IMG/VR virus record: IMGVR_UViG_3300029448_008690
Coordinates: 16,353 to 45,088 of that record
Direction: 5' to 3' (one strand)
Source of the DNA: a virus
Length of the DNA: 28,736 bases
Of this stretch, positions 15,185 through 24,347 are shown in pieces; position 1 is the stretch's first letter; each line of letters opens with the position of its first letter. The translations under genes were made by a program, and so were the position numbers. The notes below the pieces were generated by a model. The model had not been told where the DNA came from. It did not search any database and saw only the letters and a list, made by a program, of their open reading frames with translations.

Positions 15185-15192
15185 ATTAAATA
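15185..15192 (+). promoter_or_regulatory. T4-late-like promoter for baseplate wedge unit (ATTAAATA)
   Basis: ATTAAATA is followed by ATTAAA and ATG (6-nt spacing), a mirror image of the divergent promoter. It heads a four-gene unit (gp25-like, gp6-like and two large structural genes). Confidence 0.58.
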
Positions 15193-15198
15193 ATTAAA

Positions 15199-15681
15199 AT
15201 GGCTATTAGTTTAGACTTTTTAGATGAAAATAAGTTAAAAGATAAGACAACTACGTTCTCTTATAGTGATCTTGCTTTAGATTTTGAATTGAGCTCAGAT
15301 ATTAATAATAAACCATTAAATCGAGCAGATAATAAAAAAGATGTTAAGCTCTTATATGATGAACAAGCTATCTATCAGAGTATACAAAATATTTTCAATA
15401 CAATACCAGGTCAAAAGATACTAGACCCTGAATTTGGTTTAGATTTAAGACAATACTTATTTCAACCTATAAATGAAAATACAGGTATACTTATAGGAGA
15501 AACTATACAAGAAAAATTACCTTTATACGAACCGAGAGTGACTGTTCATCGAGTTAATATAAAAGGTAGACCTAACCAGAATGAATATATTATAGAGTTA
15601 GTTGTCGTTATACCAACATTAAATAATAAAGAACAGTTAGTTAAAGGAGTTTTAGATACTCAAGGATTTAGATATAATTAA
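15199..15681 (+). CDS. gp25: Baseplate wedge protein, gp25-like
   Basis: This protein belongs to the GPW/gp25 family, found in nearly all contractile injection systems, where it joins the gp6-type wedge and nucleates the sheath. The 160-residue product carries the family core QSIQNIFNTIPGQKILDPEFGLDLRQYLFQPI (about 60-91) and then IQEKLPLYEPRVTVHRVNI (about 101-119), followed by strands IIELVVVIP and a C-terminal G-V-L-D segment. The 'N-T-x-P-G-x-x-x-x-x-P-x-F-G-x-x-L-x-x-x-L-F' motif is diagnostic. It has about 50 extra N-terminal residues, somewhat longer than T4 gp25 (132). The start sits in one arm of the divergent inverted repeat. A 2-base gap precedes the gp6-like gene. Confidence 0.93.
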   Translation: MAISLDFLDENKLKDKTTTFSYSDLALDFELSSDINNKPLNRADNKKDVKLLYDEQAIYQSIQNIFNTIPGQKILDPEFGLDLRQYLFQPINENTGILIGETIQEKLPLYEPRVTVHRVNIKGRPNQNEYIIELVVVIPTLNNKEQLVKGVLDTQGFRYN

Positions 15682-15683
15682 CC

Positions 15684-17516
15684 ATGGATAATATAACAGA
15701 GTTTAATTTACCTACAAATAGCTACGCATCATTTGATGCGCAAAGCATGAGAGACTTAATTATTGATAGGCTCAATAACGATTCCTCTATTTCGTTTACT
15801 GACCAAAACTTCCAAGGTAGTAATCTGAACGCTATGATTGATATAATATCATATTCTTTTCACACTTTACTATTCTATCTAAATCAAACAAGCTCAGAAG
15901 CAGTGTTTACAGATGCGCAATTATACGAAAATATGAATCGTATAGTCAAGCTAATTGATTATAAACCTTTAGGTAAACAAACATCTGTAGTATCTACATC
16001 TATTAAAGGAACTGCTAACTTATCTTCAGGATATTATACTTTACCTAAATTTTCATTTGTCACGTCAAATGGTAAGACATACTCCACTACTAAAGATTTG
16101 ACATTCCAAAAAATCAATAGTTCAGTAGCTGAGACATTATCTGCTATAGATAGCTCTCTTTTTTATGAAGGTCAAGTTAAAGAATATCCTGATATTACAG
16201 CTATTGGAGAAGATTTTGAAACAGTAACATTGTTACCAGGTGATAATATAAATGTTGATCATTTTAGCACATCTGTTTATGTTAAAGAAAATTCAACTAG
16301 TACCTGGTATGAATACAGGAGAGTTCCTTCTTTGTATCTAGCTAAACCAAATGAACGTGTTTTTGAAAGTAGATTAAATCAAAATAAAAATTACGAAATA
16401 ACTTTTGGTAATAATATTAACGGTAGAAGCCTCGTAGCGAATGAAATAATAGGTATTTATTATATTGGTTCTACTGGTACAGAAGGTCAAATTACAAAAA
16501 ATACATTTTCTGATACTTCTATCAATGTCTATAATACAACTCGATACGATAATATATTTGCAAATATAAAGGATACTACTTTAAATTATGTAACAGTTAA
16601 TGATAGTGTTGATATAAAAGTAACAAATACCGATGATAGTACTTTATATAGTGAGGAAGAAAGTGTTGAAGATATTAGATCTAATGCGCCTAAATTTTTC
16701 AGCTCAGAATATAAATTAATTACTAAAAATGATTATGAAAATTTTATTGATCGTAATTTTAAAAATTTTATATATGATATAAAAGTAAGTAATAATTCTG
16801 ATTATTTAAATATATTTAAAAAATATCTATCAGATGATTTAAATTTAGAATCATATACTGATTATAATAATGCCCTATATAATCAGTATAATTTCAGTGA
16901 TAGTTTTGATGTTAATAATATTTTTGTTACTATTGTACCTAAATTCAAAAAAGATAATTCTGTAGTAAAGAGATCTAATTATGTATCTACAAGCTTAAAA
17001 AATGAAATACTATATACTTTAAGCGATTATAAATTAATTAATAGTGAGATAACGTTTATTGATCCTGTTTATTTAGCTACAGACTTACTACTGAAAGCGG
17101 CAAATGAGCTTAATAGAGTTGACTTTAAAGATGTAACTGAGCTCAGAATTGTGAGAAACTCTGCGACAATAGCTAACGATGATACTATTAAAAACAAAGT
17201 ATCTACTATCATTACAAATTATTTTAATAAAGCTAAATTAGGGCAATTAATTGATATTAAACAACTCAATACTGATATTATTAGTATTGAAGGTATAGAT
17301 AGTTTTTATACTTATAGAACAGATATACAATTAAAATCAAATGGATTAAGTTTAGGTATATATAATCCAATACATTCTGGGAATGATTTAAGAGTTGTAG
17401 ATACAAATCATGAATTAAAATATTTTCAAATTCCATACATAGAAGACCCAGTATTATTTAAAAATAAAATTAAAGTAGAGACAATAACTAAATCAAAAAC
17501 AGTAATTGAATATTAA
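15684..17516 (+). CDS. gp6: Baseplate wedge protein, gp6-like (baseplate J family)
   Basis: The gp6/J-type wedge forms the inner ring around the hub. The 610-residue product is close in length to T4 gp6 (660). It opens with a conserved block: SFDAQSMRDLIIDRLNN (about 17-33), FTDQNFQGSNLNAMIDIISYSFHTLLFYLNQTSSEAVFTDAQLYENMNRIVKLIDYKPLGKQTS (about 38-104). The middle contains strand-rich sequence with EITFGNNINGRSLVANEIIGIYYIGSTG (about 237-264). KLITKNDYENFIDRNFKNFIYDIKV (about 346-370) is the ring-forming segment common to J-type wedges. Order and spacing behind the gp25-like gene are as in T4-type clusters. Confidence 0.9.
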   Translation: MDNITEFNLPTNSYASFDAQSMRDLIIDRLNNDSSISFTDQNFQGSNLNAMIDIISYSFHTLLFYLNQTSSEAVFTDAQLYENMNRIVKLIDYKPLGKQTSVVSTSIKGTANLSSGYYTLPKFSFVTSNGKTYSTTKDLTFQKINSSVAETLSAIDSSLFYEGQVKEYPDITAIGEDFETVTLLPGDNINVDHFSTSVYVKENSTSTWYEYRRVPSLYLAKPNERVFESRLNQNKNYEITFGNNINGRSLVANEIIGIYYIGSTGTEGQITKNTFSDTSINVYNTTRYDNIFANIKDTTLNYVTVNDSVDIKVTNTDDSTLYSEEESVEDIRSNAPKFFSSEYKLITKNDYENFIDRNFKNFIYDIKVSNNSDYLNIFKKYLSDDLNLESYTDYNNALYNQYNFSDSFDVNNIFVTIVPKFKKDNSVVKRSNYVSTSLKNEILYTLSDYKLINSEITFIDPVYLATDLLLKAANELNRVDFKDVTELRIVRNSATIANDDTIKNKVSTIITNYFNKAKLGQLIDIKQLNTDIISIEGIDSFYTYRTDIQLKSNGLSLGIYNPIHSGNDLRVVDTNHELKYFQIPYIEDPVLFKNKIKVETITKSKTVIEY

Positions 17517-17518
17517 TA

Positions 17519-19660
17519 ATGGCTACTTGCGATCCAATTGGCGAAATATCAGAATGTCCTAGTACAATAGCAATACCTATAGGTGTTACTCCTGCCCTTT
17601 CTGGTTATACAAGATTTACCGAGTTTACATTCACACCAAAATTAACTGGTAATTTTGCAAATTATTATCATAAAGATATAAGTGAAGTAAAGGTTGTATG
17701 GGACTTCGGAGATGGTTACACTCTTAGTGCAGATACACCTTTAGAACCCACGTATAGTTATAGCTACCCAGGTACTTATACTGTAACTTTATATTTTTAC
17801 GATAATGAAGGTAAAGCCTTGATGAACACTTTAACTAAATCAATAAGTGTAGATAATTTTGTCGGTAATAAAATTACATTTCAAGGGGATAAGAAGATAT
17901 CAAAAGCAGGTAGTCTAACTACTGTAGGAAATAATAATAAAATTGATTATAGAGTCCAAGTTACTTGGCAAGATTACTACAGCGATAATACAAGTGTATT
18001 TTTTTCTGTAAGCGGCCTCAAAGCTGATTTGTATGATCCTACATATAAATATTCGTTTCTATTACCTTTTAGGTCGTTTTATAATTATACAAATAATCAA
18101 TTTAAAATACTTGAAGGTAATAGACAAGAAGTCTCTATGAGACCGATGTACTATATTCGAAACGGTAACACACCTACTCTCACTAGTGATCCAGCTCCGC
18201 TTTCCTCAGCTTACATTTTAGGAGCCGAGGGTACTTCTTCAATATATTATTTTGATGACAAACCAGGTAGTAAAAAACTATACGGAACAATAGATACATC
18301 TAAGCATACATTACCAGATTACTACATAAATAATGTAAGTGATAATATAAATTTGTCTGATCTTAGCTATCAAGAAACCAACATAAGTCATATAAACGTT
18401 GAAACAGTACGTAACAGATCAACAAAATTAATACTTACAAGTACTGGCAATAAAAATATGCCTTTACCGGAGTACAAACGCCAAGGAGATAAATTTAGAG
18501 TTTTTGTCGCGGCTGGAAGTGATAGCGGTGATATACATAAGTTTTATAATAAATTTTATTATGATAATGAAGGTTATGATAACGGGGAATTAAAAAAATT
18601 CAAAGTTACTATAGGATCAACTCTGTCATCAAGTGTTACAAGTTCATTAATATCAAGTGTTAGTACTGATAAATTCCCATATAATACTTCACTAAGCAGT
18701 AGTGCTTTAACATCATTCTTTTATTTTAACTACACTCCTACTAACGTTGGTACACATACTTTATATGTAATTGGTAAGCCTACAGTTGATTCTGGTGTAC
18801 TTTCAGGTTCTTATACTTTTACAGTACTACCTTCTGCAGGAAGTGAATTTTATAAAATAAATGAACTAGAATTTGATCATAAAGAAGTTCTCAAAAGTTA
18901 TAGATTTCAAGACTTCTTACATGAATATGATAACTTATTCGATGGAGTTTTAGGTTCTATAGTTGGAACAGTTTCGAGTAGCCCTAGTACATACGGTAAA
19001 GCTGTTTATGAGAAAATTAGCAATTTCGTAACCAATAACTCTGATGTTGATACATGTAATATTGACATTCTTAAAAAGTTATATGATTTACTGAACGAGG
19101 AAAATACATTTAACACCATTGCTGTTCCTCCATCGCTTAAAAGGTTATATGATTTATATACAATAAGATTTAGACGTTTAATGGGCATGAACGAGAAGTT
19201 TGATGAGAGTTTTGACACTTTCTATACTAGTAATTCCGCATATGCTCAAAACGTAGATTACAATAACCCATTGTCAGTTACAACATACACAGTAACAGCA
19301 GGAACACCATTTGTGGCTGTTCAAAAGTTCAACAAAGAGGTAATTAAAATAAATCCAATGAACGTACCTAATACAACAATAAATACAGGTACAACAAGCG
19401 CTTATCCTTTAAGTAATTTTAATTTATCAGCCAACTGGGGATGGTCGTTGGATGATACTACAGCTGGAACTCAGTTATCTGCTATATATGATTTCTATCC
19501 TTATATTGAAAATTATAATAATGAGAGAAAGAATAATATTTTGGACTATACGAATTTAAGTCATAATACACTTACAACACAACTCACTAGTACATCAGCT
19601 TGGAATACAGAGGTGTATAAAAATATTGACCTCCAAATTAGAGAGGGATTAAGTTTATGA
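17519..19660 (+). CDS. Large baseplate/tail protein with PKD domain
   Basis: This 713-residue protein follows the gp6-like gene by two bases, the place of gp7 in T4, but I cannot show homology to gp7. Residues about 25-112 form a PKD (Ig-like) domain: EVKVVWDFGDGY (57-68), PTYSYSYPGTYTVTLYFYDN (77-96). A second beta domain around 140-260 and a third, Ser/Thr-rich one at about 355-440 ending SGSYTFTVLP, look Ig-like. The C-terminal part (about 450-713) is helical: KEVLKSYRFQDFLHEYDNLFDG, then DILKKLYDLLNEENTFNTIAVPPSLKRLYDLYTIRFRRLMG, probably the conserved baseplate-binding segment. The PKD domain may bind carbohydrate or neighbouring proteins. It overlaps the next start by 4 bases (ATGA). 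Confidence 0.72.
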   Translation: MATCDPIGEISECPSTIAIPIGVTPALSGYTRFTEFTFTPKLTGNFANYYHKDISEVKVVWDFGDGYTLSADTPLEPTYSYSYPGTYTVTLYFYDNEGKALMNTLTKSISVDNFVGNKITFQGDKKISKAGSLTTVGNNNKIDYRVQVTWQDYYSDNTSVFFSVSGLKADLYDPTYKYSFLLPFRSFYNYTNNQFKILEGNRQEVSMRPMYYIRNGNTPTLTSDPAPLSSAYILGAEGTSSIYYFDDKPGSKKLYGTIDTSKHTLPDYYINNVSDNINLSDLSYQETNISHINVETVRNRSTKLILTSTGNKNMPLPEYKRQGDKFRVFVAAGSDSGDIHKFYNKFYYDNEGYDNGELKKFKVTIGSTLSSSVTSSLISSVSTDKFPYNTSLSSSALTSFFYFNYTPTNVGTHTLYVIGKPTVDSGVLSGSYTFTVLPSAGSEFYKINELEFDHKEVLKSYRFQDFLHEYDNLFDGVLGSIVGTVSSSPSTYGKAVYEKISNFVTNNSDVDTCNIDILKKLYDLLNEENTFNTIAVPPSLKRLYDLYTIRFRRLMGMNEKFDESFDTFYTSNSAYAQNVDYNNPLSVTTYTVTAGTPFVAVQKFNKEVIKINPMNVPNTTINTGTTSAYPLSNFNLSANWGWSLDDTTAGTQLSAIYDFYPYIENYNNERKNNILDYTNLSHNTLTTQLTSTSAWNTEVYKNIDLQIREGLSL

Positions 19661-21813
19661 TTAACCTGAATACAGTAACACCGTTAACATTCAATAAGTT
19701 TAGAGATTATTATAAAAACTATAATAACTATAATGAGCTCCAATCTTTATATAGTCAATATATTTTAGATTATAAAAATAATAAGGCGGCCCTGACTATA
19801 TCTGATAATAATTTTATATCAGATAATTATAAGGAGTTTATTAAAAATGTTGATAATGATGATATTAATGTTGAGGTAAAAACTTTTTTAAATGAACTTG
19901 ATTATAACGATCCTTACGAGCTCGATATTGCTGCTCATTATGTTTCAGATAATTTAAAAAGAGAATTTTCTCGCTTAAAGGATTATAGAGATGAATTAAA
20001 GTTTGTAAAAACTAAAAATAATTTAAAAGCTTCTCCTGCAGGCTTAAAAATTTATTTAACAAACTTTCTATCAAGATTATTAAGACAAGATAGTTTTATC
20101 AAAGGCAATACTAATGTTACATCTATTAACATAAAAGAGCTTATTAATAAACTATCAATAAAGTTTATACAATATAGCTCAAATGATATAACCAGAAGTG
20201 ATAATAGTATTGATGTTAATGATTTTAATACTTTAGATTTTTCAGAAAAAATTAAAAAGGAATCTAAAAAAACAATCCAAGGGCTAAATATTACTTCAAA
20301 AGGTAAAAAATATTTACTTTCTACTAATATAGGTAAAAAAATATCTATAAATAAATTGTTTACTAATCCATTGAGGTTACCAGAACGTTTTTTTGCTAAT
20401 GAAGTTAAGTCAATAGAAAATCTTAATATTAGTTTGAAGGAAAAATTATCAGAAAAATATTTAAATACAGATGTTTATTATCTATCTGGAGATACTTTTC
20501 AATATGGTTTAAAGAGAATTCTTACTGCTGAAAATTCTAATTCATATATTAATCGATATAACCCAACTGCTGTTAATAACTATGGTACTTTAATAAAGAG
20601 TGATAAACTACCATACCAACTTAGCTTTAATAATAGTGGACTTGCGCAAGCATTATCTAAAAACCTAACCTTTAATATAAATGTTTCTGCCGTCGCTGGT
20701 GAGTATATTATTCCAGATCCAAACAAAGTACAACCTGGGATAGGTATAAGGAAAGGTGTTGATAAGAAGAGTACCCCTATAAACTTTGTAAGTGATAATT
20801 TTTGGATTAAGAATAACGATAGAGATAGTATTAAAGTCGCAGATACTGATACTCTTAAAAGTTATGGTTATCAGTCAAAAGAGAGCTCGCTGAAGTACAA
20901 TTCTACAGGTATAAATCGTTCCCATGATGAAATTAGTTTTTGGACTGGTACCCAACAAAATATTTGGAAAAACGAGGATGTATATAAAAGACATAACTTA
21001 AATGAGTATCCTGAAAATGAGAGGTTAGAAGATCTATTAATAAAAAATGAAACTGCAGTCGTTCTCAAAAACGATATTTACGGTAATGAATTCATTTTCT
21101 ATAAGAGTGTGTCTCCGAAGCGATACGCGGATACTTCGTTTACACTATATAATACTACCAATACATTGACAGCAGATACTACTGCTTGTGAGCTTTACGA
21201 TGGGTTGTATTTTAATAGTGTTCTGAGTGCAATATCTGCAGATGGTAATTATAGTAGTCTCACGGGTATGTATGACACCGTGCTTACTAACGATATATCT
21301 TCTTGCTTGGGTTCAGGAGGTTTTTTTGCTCCTTTAAGTACTGCTAATTGTAGTGCTGTGTCTGGTAATGATTTAGTTGACTGTTATTTGTTTTCTGGTC
21401 ATCCTTGTGATGGTTCTCATTTCACAGCTATGTACTTTGAGAAATATAATATAAATTCATTTATTAATGTCTCTATACCCAGTGGCTTCACAACTACATA
21501 TGAATTAACAAGTCTTGATAACCCATCTTTAAGTACTGTACCTTTATATGAACAGAAATATATTAATACAGGGTCTCTATTTGTAAGGGATATAAGTTCT
21601 CAAAAGGTAAGTACTTTTTATGACAAATTGAGTGGGGTATTTAGTAAAATATCAGCAACAGCTAAAAATGCCATCTCTTCTAATGAAGTAGTAAATTTTG
21701 ATATTATAGGTAATACAATGTATATACAAACATCTGCTAATACGTTTACAGAGAGTTATACATACGATGGTAGTACTTTCAAAGTTGCACTGCCGTCGAA
21801 TTCTATTATTTAA
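19657..21813 (+). CDS. Large uncharacterised virion structural protein
   Basis: This 718-residue protein has no family I can name with confidence. The first 200 residues are Asn/Lys/Asp/Tyr-rich and helical. Residues about 410-495 include EISFWTGTQQNIWKNEDVYKRHNLNEYPENERLEDLLI and YGNEFIFYKSVSPKRY, a segment that resembles large structural proteins of other marine-type phages as I remember them. All five cysteines fall in one stretch of about 80 residues (about 508-590: ACELYDG, SSCLGS, ANCSAV, VDCYLF, HPCDGS), whereas I find none before or after. The C-terminal 130 residues are beta-rich. A GAGGG sequence lies about 9 nt upstream, a fair ribosome site, and the start overlaps the previous stop (ATGA). 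A baseplate or fibre-attachment role is inferred from context. Confidence 0.72.
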   Translation: MINLNTVTPLTFNKFRDYYKNYNNYNELQSLYSQYILDYKNNKAALTISDNNFISDNYKEFIKNVDNDDINVEVKTFLNELDYNDPYELDIAAHYVSDNLKREFSRLKDYRDELKFVKTKNNLKASPAGLKIYLTNFLSRLLRQDSFIKGNTNVTSINIKELINKLSIKFIQYSSNDITRSDNSIDVNDFNTLDFSEKIKKESKKTIQGLNITSKGKKYLLSTNIGKKISINKLFTNPLRLPERFFANEVKSIENLNISLKEKLSEKYLNTDVYYLSGDTFQYGLKRILTAENSNSYINRYNPTAVNNYGTLIKSDKLPYQLSFNNSGLAQALSKNLTFNINVSAVAGEYIIPDPNKVQPGIGIRKGVDKKSTPINFVSDNFWIKNNDRDSIKVADTDTLKSYGYQSKESSLKYNSTGINRSHDEISFWTGTQQNIWKNEDVYKRHNLNEYPENERLEDLLIKNETAVVLKNDIYGNEFIFYKSVSPKRYADTSFTLYNTTNTLTADTTACELYDGLYFNSVLSAISADGNYSSLTGMYDTVLTNDISSCLGSGGFFAPLSTANCSAVSGNDLVDCYLFSGHPCDGSHFTAMYFEKYNINSFINVSIPSGFTTTYELTSLDNPSLSTVPLYEQKYINTGSLFVRDISSQKVSTFYDKLSGVFSKISATAKNAISSNEVVNFDIIGNTMYIQTSANTFTESYTYDGSTFKVALPSNSII

Positions 21814-21814
21814 C

Positions 21815-21822
21815 AGTAAATA
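21815..21822 (+). promoter_or_regulatory. Possible late-type promoter for lectin unit (AGTAAATA)
   Basis: AGTAAATA lies 12 nt before the ATG at 21835 and overlaps the end of the previous gene. A second AT run (TATATATAA) touches the start codon. It is weaker and more distant than the other words of this class, but again stands at a unit head. Confidence 0.38.
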
Positions 21823-21834
21823 TTTTATATATAA

Positions 21835-23328
21835 ATGTTTCAAAGCAAACAATCAGATTATTGGTTTAAAGAAGATACAAGAGAATTCTTAGTATGCGCA
21901 GTTACGTCTGTATCAGCTCAAGGGCCTCCTTGCAAGGGAGACCTTATAGCTCATTTTCCTTGTATATATAGTATTAATAAGAATACTAATAAAAAGAAAC
22001 TAATATTTCCTTCAGATATTACGGACTGCTCATCAGCTCAATTAACTTCAGAATCTGCGCCAGGGTACATGTATTCTTTCGTACCATCTGAAAGTGCAGA
22101 TATTAATATATCCGAGATAAGTAAACCTATAATATCTTATAATGAAAAATCAGATTTGTATAATATTACATACTTAGGTCGGTATCAAAGCTCCTCTGAT
22201 GGATTTTCTATATTCTCTTATGTGTTTCAATATGTAGATGAGTATATGAAACCAATAGATAGTAGAGTCATACTACCTGAAAGTAAACGTAGAGACTTAA
22301 ATTTTACTTTTGCAAATGGAAATATACATAGAGATTTTTATGTAGATGGTAACTCAACAGCGACGAATACTACTGTGTTCGGTGTCAATTCAAACATAGA
22401 TATAGGAGAGAGGCCTCCGAATTACAAAATTCGACCATTCCATAAAGGTGATGATATTGTTTTTAATACAGCAATGTATTCTGTCTCGTGTACGGAATTA
22501 ACAGCTAACTCTTCTTTACCTTTAGGTCATTCTGGTGGTTTCATTACACAAACACCTAATACATTAGCTTATACTACTAACCACTGTATAAGAGTTGACT
22601 TTACCTGTAAATCATATTCTCTACCTGGTAATGATCAGATAGGTTTTCTGGGTACTAGAACTATTTCTGGAACACCTCTATCATCCTCAAGAGCTATACA
22701 ACAACATACTTTGAGTGCTGGGCCCGCTGAAGGATTCTGTGTTTTCTTTTATGAACAACCGGATGTTGATTTAAAGCTAGATCTTAACGGTGTTAATAGT
22801 TCTATGGGTTATTGCCCATCTACTTCTACTCAATTAGAAGAGGGTGGATTTGATGGTTGGTCAACAACTGGTATAAATTTAAGCGGGTTTGTTGGTATTG
22901 CGTTTGATATCGCAGGTAACTTTTGTACAACAACAGAGGGTAAACCTGGTTCATATAACAATACAACATATACTCAAACAATGTGCTCTATAGGAGTTAG
23001 AGCCGGTAACGATAATAATTATAAAACTATAGGGCAATCAACTCAGATTACATCCATACCCTTACATGAAACCGTTACTGCCGCAGCTAATGCTACGTAT
23101 AAGGATTTCAGAGTAGAGCTATCTCAAATGGGACGCACTATTATAGTTTCAGGGAAAATTTCTACAGATGCAGAATACACAGAATTATATAGATTAAATA
23201 TGGCCAAATTAGTTAATTTTGATTTTACAGTACCGAAAAATATTAAAGTAGGTCTCAGCTGTACTACGTCTCTAAGTGTATTTAATTTTGAGCTCAAAAG
23301 CTTTAAAGTAGAAGGAATAACTCAATGA
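21835..23328 (+). CDS. Cysteine-rich protein with L-type lectin/ConA-like C-terminal domain
   Basis: This 497-residue protein is probably part of the host-recognition apparatus. The N-terminal half (1-235) is beta-rich and unassigned. The second half looks like a concanavalin A/L-type lectin jelly roll: CIRVDFTCKSYS (about 249-260); GPAEGFCVFFYEQPD (296-310), comparable to the 'aDGiaFfl' strand; GGFDGWS (about 335-341); NLSGFVGIAFDIAGNFC (about 348-364), comparable to 'l-x-VEFDT-x-x-N' with a potential metal/sugar-binding Asp; and VGLSCTTSLSVFNFELKSFKVEG (473-495), the closing strand. I count 12 cysteines, unusual for this genome. Sugar binding is inferred from fold only. It ends in an ATGA overlap with the next gene. 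Confidence 0.7.
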   Translation: MFQSKQSDYWFKEDTREFLVCAVTSVSAQGPPCKGDLIAHFPCIYSINKNTNKKKLIFPSDITDCSSAQLTSESAPGYMYSFVPSESADINISEISKPIISYNEKSDLYNITYLGRYQSSSDGFSIFSYVFQYVDEYMKPIDSRVILPESKRRDLNFTFANGNIHRDFYVDGNSTATNTTVFGVNSNIDIGERPPNYKIRPFHKGDDIVFNTAMYSVSCTELTANSSLPLGHSGGFITQTPNTLAYTTNHCIRVDFTCKSYSLPGNDQIGFLGTRTISGTPLSSSRAIQQHTLSAGPAEGFCVFFYEQPDVDLKLDLNGVNSSMGYCPSTSTQLEEGGFDGWSTTGINLSGFVGIAFDIAGNFCTTTEGKPGSYNNTTYTQTMCSIGVRAGNDNNYKTIGQSTQITSIPLHETVTAAANATYKDFRVELSQMGRTIIVSGKISTDAEYTELYRLNMAKLVNFDFTVPKNIKVGLSCTTSLSVFNFELKSFKVEGITQ

Positions 23329-24347
23329 AGATATCAACTTATACTTTAACTACATCTCAACAAACCAATACAGCTACTATATCTACAGTAACTCAAAACC
23401 TCACTGGGACAACCAATATAACATTTAGTTTAAGTGGTATTGATCAAGTACAATCTCCTGTTGATAAGATTATAGTTACATTCTATGATGATCGTGAAGT
23501 TGTATACAGCCGGGATCTCGAAACTACAACAGATGTTAAATCTCTAAGCTCTGCTGTATTTACCCAGGTTATACATAGTGAGTTAATTGATGGGTGTGAA
23601 AAACAGGTGGATTTTCTATTACACAGAGATGATGGTATTTCAGATTTATATACTGTCGCGTTTAAAATGTATAAGAGTATATTAAGCGACTATGTTGATA
23701 TTAATCTCGTAAAGTCGGATTTTTTTGAAGTCGATAGTAACGGTAACAACGGTGATACGTTATTACTAACTTTTGAAGCGGATAATCCTGAATTAGTTGG
23801 ATTAAATTATCTCAATTTGGATTCAAATGATTATAACTATTTTGGATCAACTGAAAATACTAATACTAGTTCTTGCTCTACAGTAGTAGATTTTGTCGCG
23901 AAAGACGAGATCGCTATTATAGAAGCATATCGGAGTCATAGTTTAATAGATGTATCTGCCGCTGGCTGTCTTGATAGTAAGTTTAATTTAAAATACAGGA
24001 CTAGAACAGGTATAGGTACAGCAAATTTACCAGGACTAGGTTGGGTAGAACCTGCAATAATGAATTCGCAATTCATGCATGTAACAGGTTTCCTTCAATG
24101 GCATTCTAATGACGATTCATCTATTAAAGATATAAATATTCCTATTATAGATATTTACGGATCTAATCTTGAAAATCCTTATAGTGTTTATTTAAATAAT
24201 GTATGTACTGGTGTAGGTACCAGCTTAATGCCTGTAAGTGGTGGATACTTTTTTGTAGATCTGTATGGCCTTGCAGGATGTGAAACTGTTAATATAGGTA
24301 CAAGCACTCTCACGGCTTATATAAGTTATAACGAATTTCAAGCATAA
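23325..24347 (+). CDS. Uncharacterised beta-rich tail protein
   Basis: I do not recognise this 340-residue protein. It is Ser/Thr/Asp-rich and appears to be made of beta domains. The first (about 25-125) has an Ig-like feel: NITFSLSGIDQVQSPVDKIIVTFYDD, then QVDFLLHRDD. The C-terminal half includes FNLKYRTRTGIG (about 215-226), GLGWVEPAIMNSQFMHVTGFLQW and a terminal STLTAYISYNEFQA. Five cysteines are spread along it. A good Shine-Dalgarno (AAGGA, 8 nt before ATG) and the ATGA overlap indicate coupling with the lectin-like gene, so the two are probably partners in the same structure. Its stop codon lies inside the promoter word of the next unit. Confidence 0.75.
   Translation: MKISTYTLTTSQQTNTATISTVTQNLTGTTNITFSLSGIDQVQSPVDKIIVTFYDDREVVYSRDLETTTDVKSLSSAVFTQVIHSELIDGCEKQVDFLLHRDDGISDLYTVAFKMYKSILSDYVDINLVKSDFFEVDSNGNNGDTLLLTFEADNPELVGLNYLNLDSNDYNYFGSTENTNTSSCSTVVDFVAKDEIAIIEAYRSHSLIDVSAAGCLDSKFNLKYRTRTGIGTANLPGLGWVEPAIMNSQFMHVTGFLQWHSNDDSSIKDINIPIIDIYGSNLENPYSVYLNNVCTGVGTSLMPVSGGYFFVDLYGLAGCETVNIGTSTLTAYISYNEFQA

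Larger units (their letters stand above)
15153..15202. repeat. Perfect 16-bp inverted repeat holding two divergent start sites
   Basis: CCATTTTAATTATTTA (15153-15168) is the exact reverse complement of TAAATAATTAAAATGG (15187-15202), with an 18-nt AT-rich spacer. Each arm contains the core of a late-type promoter word, the same 6-nt spacer ATTAAA, the ATG and the first base of codon 2. The two divergent genes, at 14650-15156 and 15199-15681, therefore have identical expression signals from promoter to start codon. Confidence 0.93.

Noticed and set aside
21811-21837. Possible stop-codon readthrough joining the 718-residue protein to the lectin-like protein, which is in the same frame
   Set aside because: Several in-frame stop codons lie between them (TAA, TAA and a further TAA directly before the ATG), and a promoter-like word sits in the gap.
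21652-21852. Antisense frame crossing the junction before the lectin-like gene
   Set aside because: It covers the end of one gene and the start of another on the opposite strand; composition and position fit a chance frame.
24131-24138. Exact TATAAATA inside the 340-residue protein gene
   Set aside because: It is more than 200 bases from the next start and within codons for Asp-Ile-Asn-Ile; a better-placed word stands at 24343.
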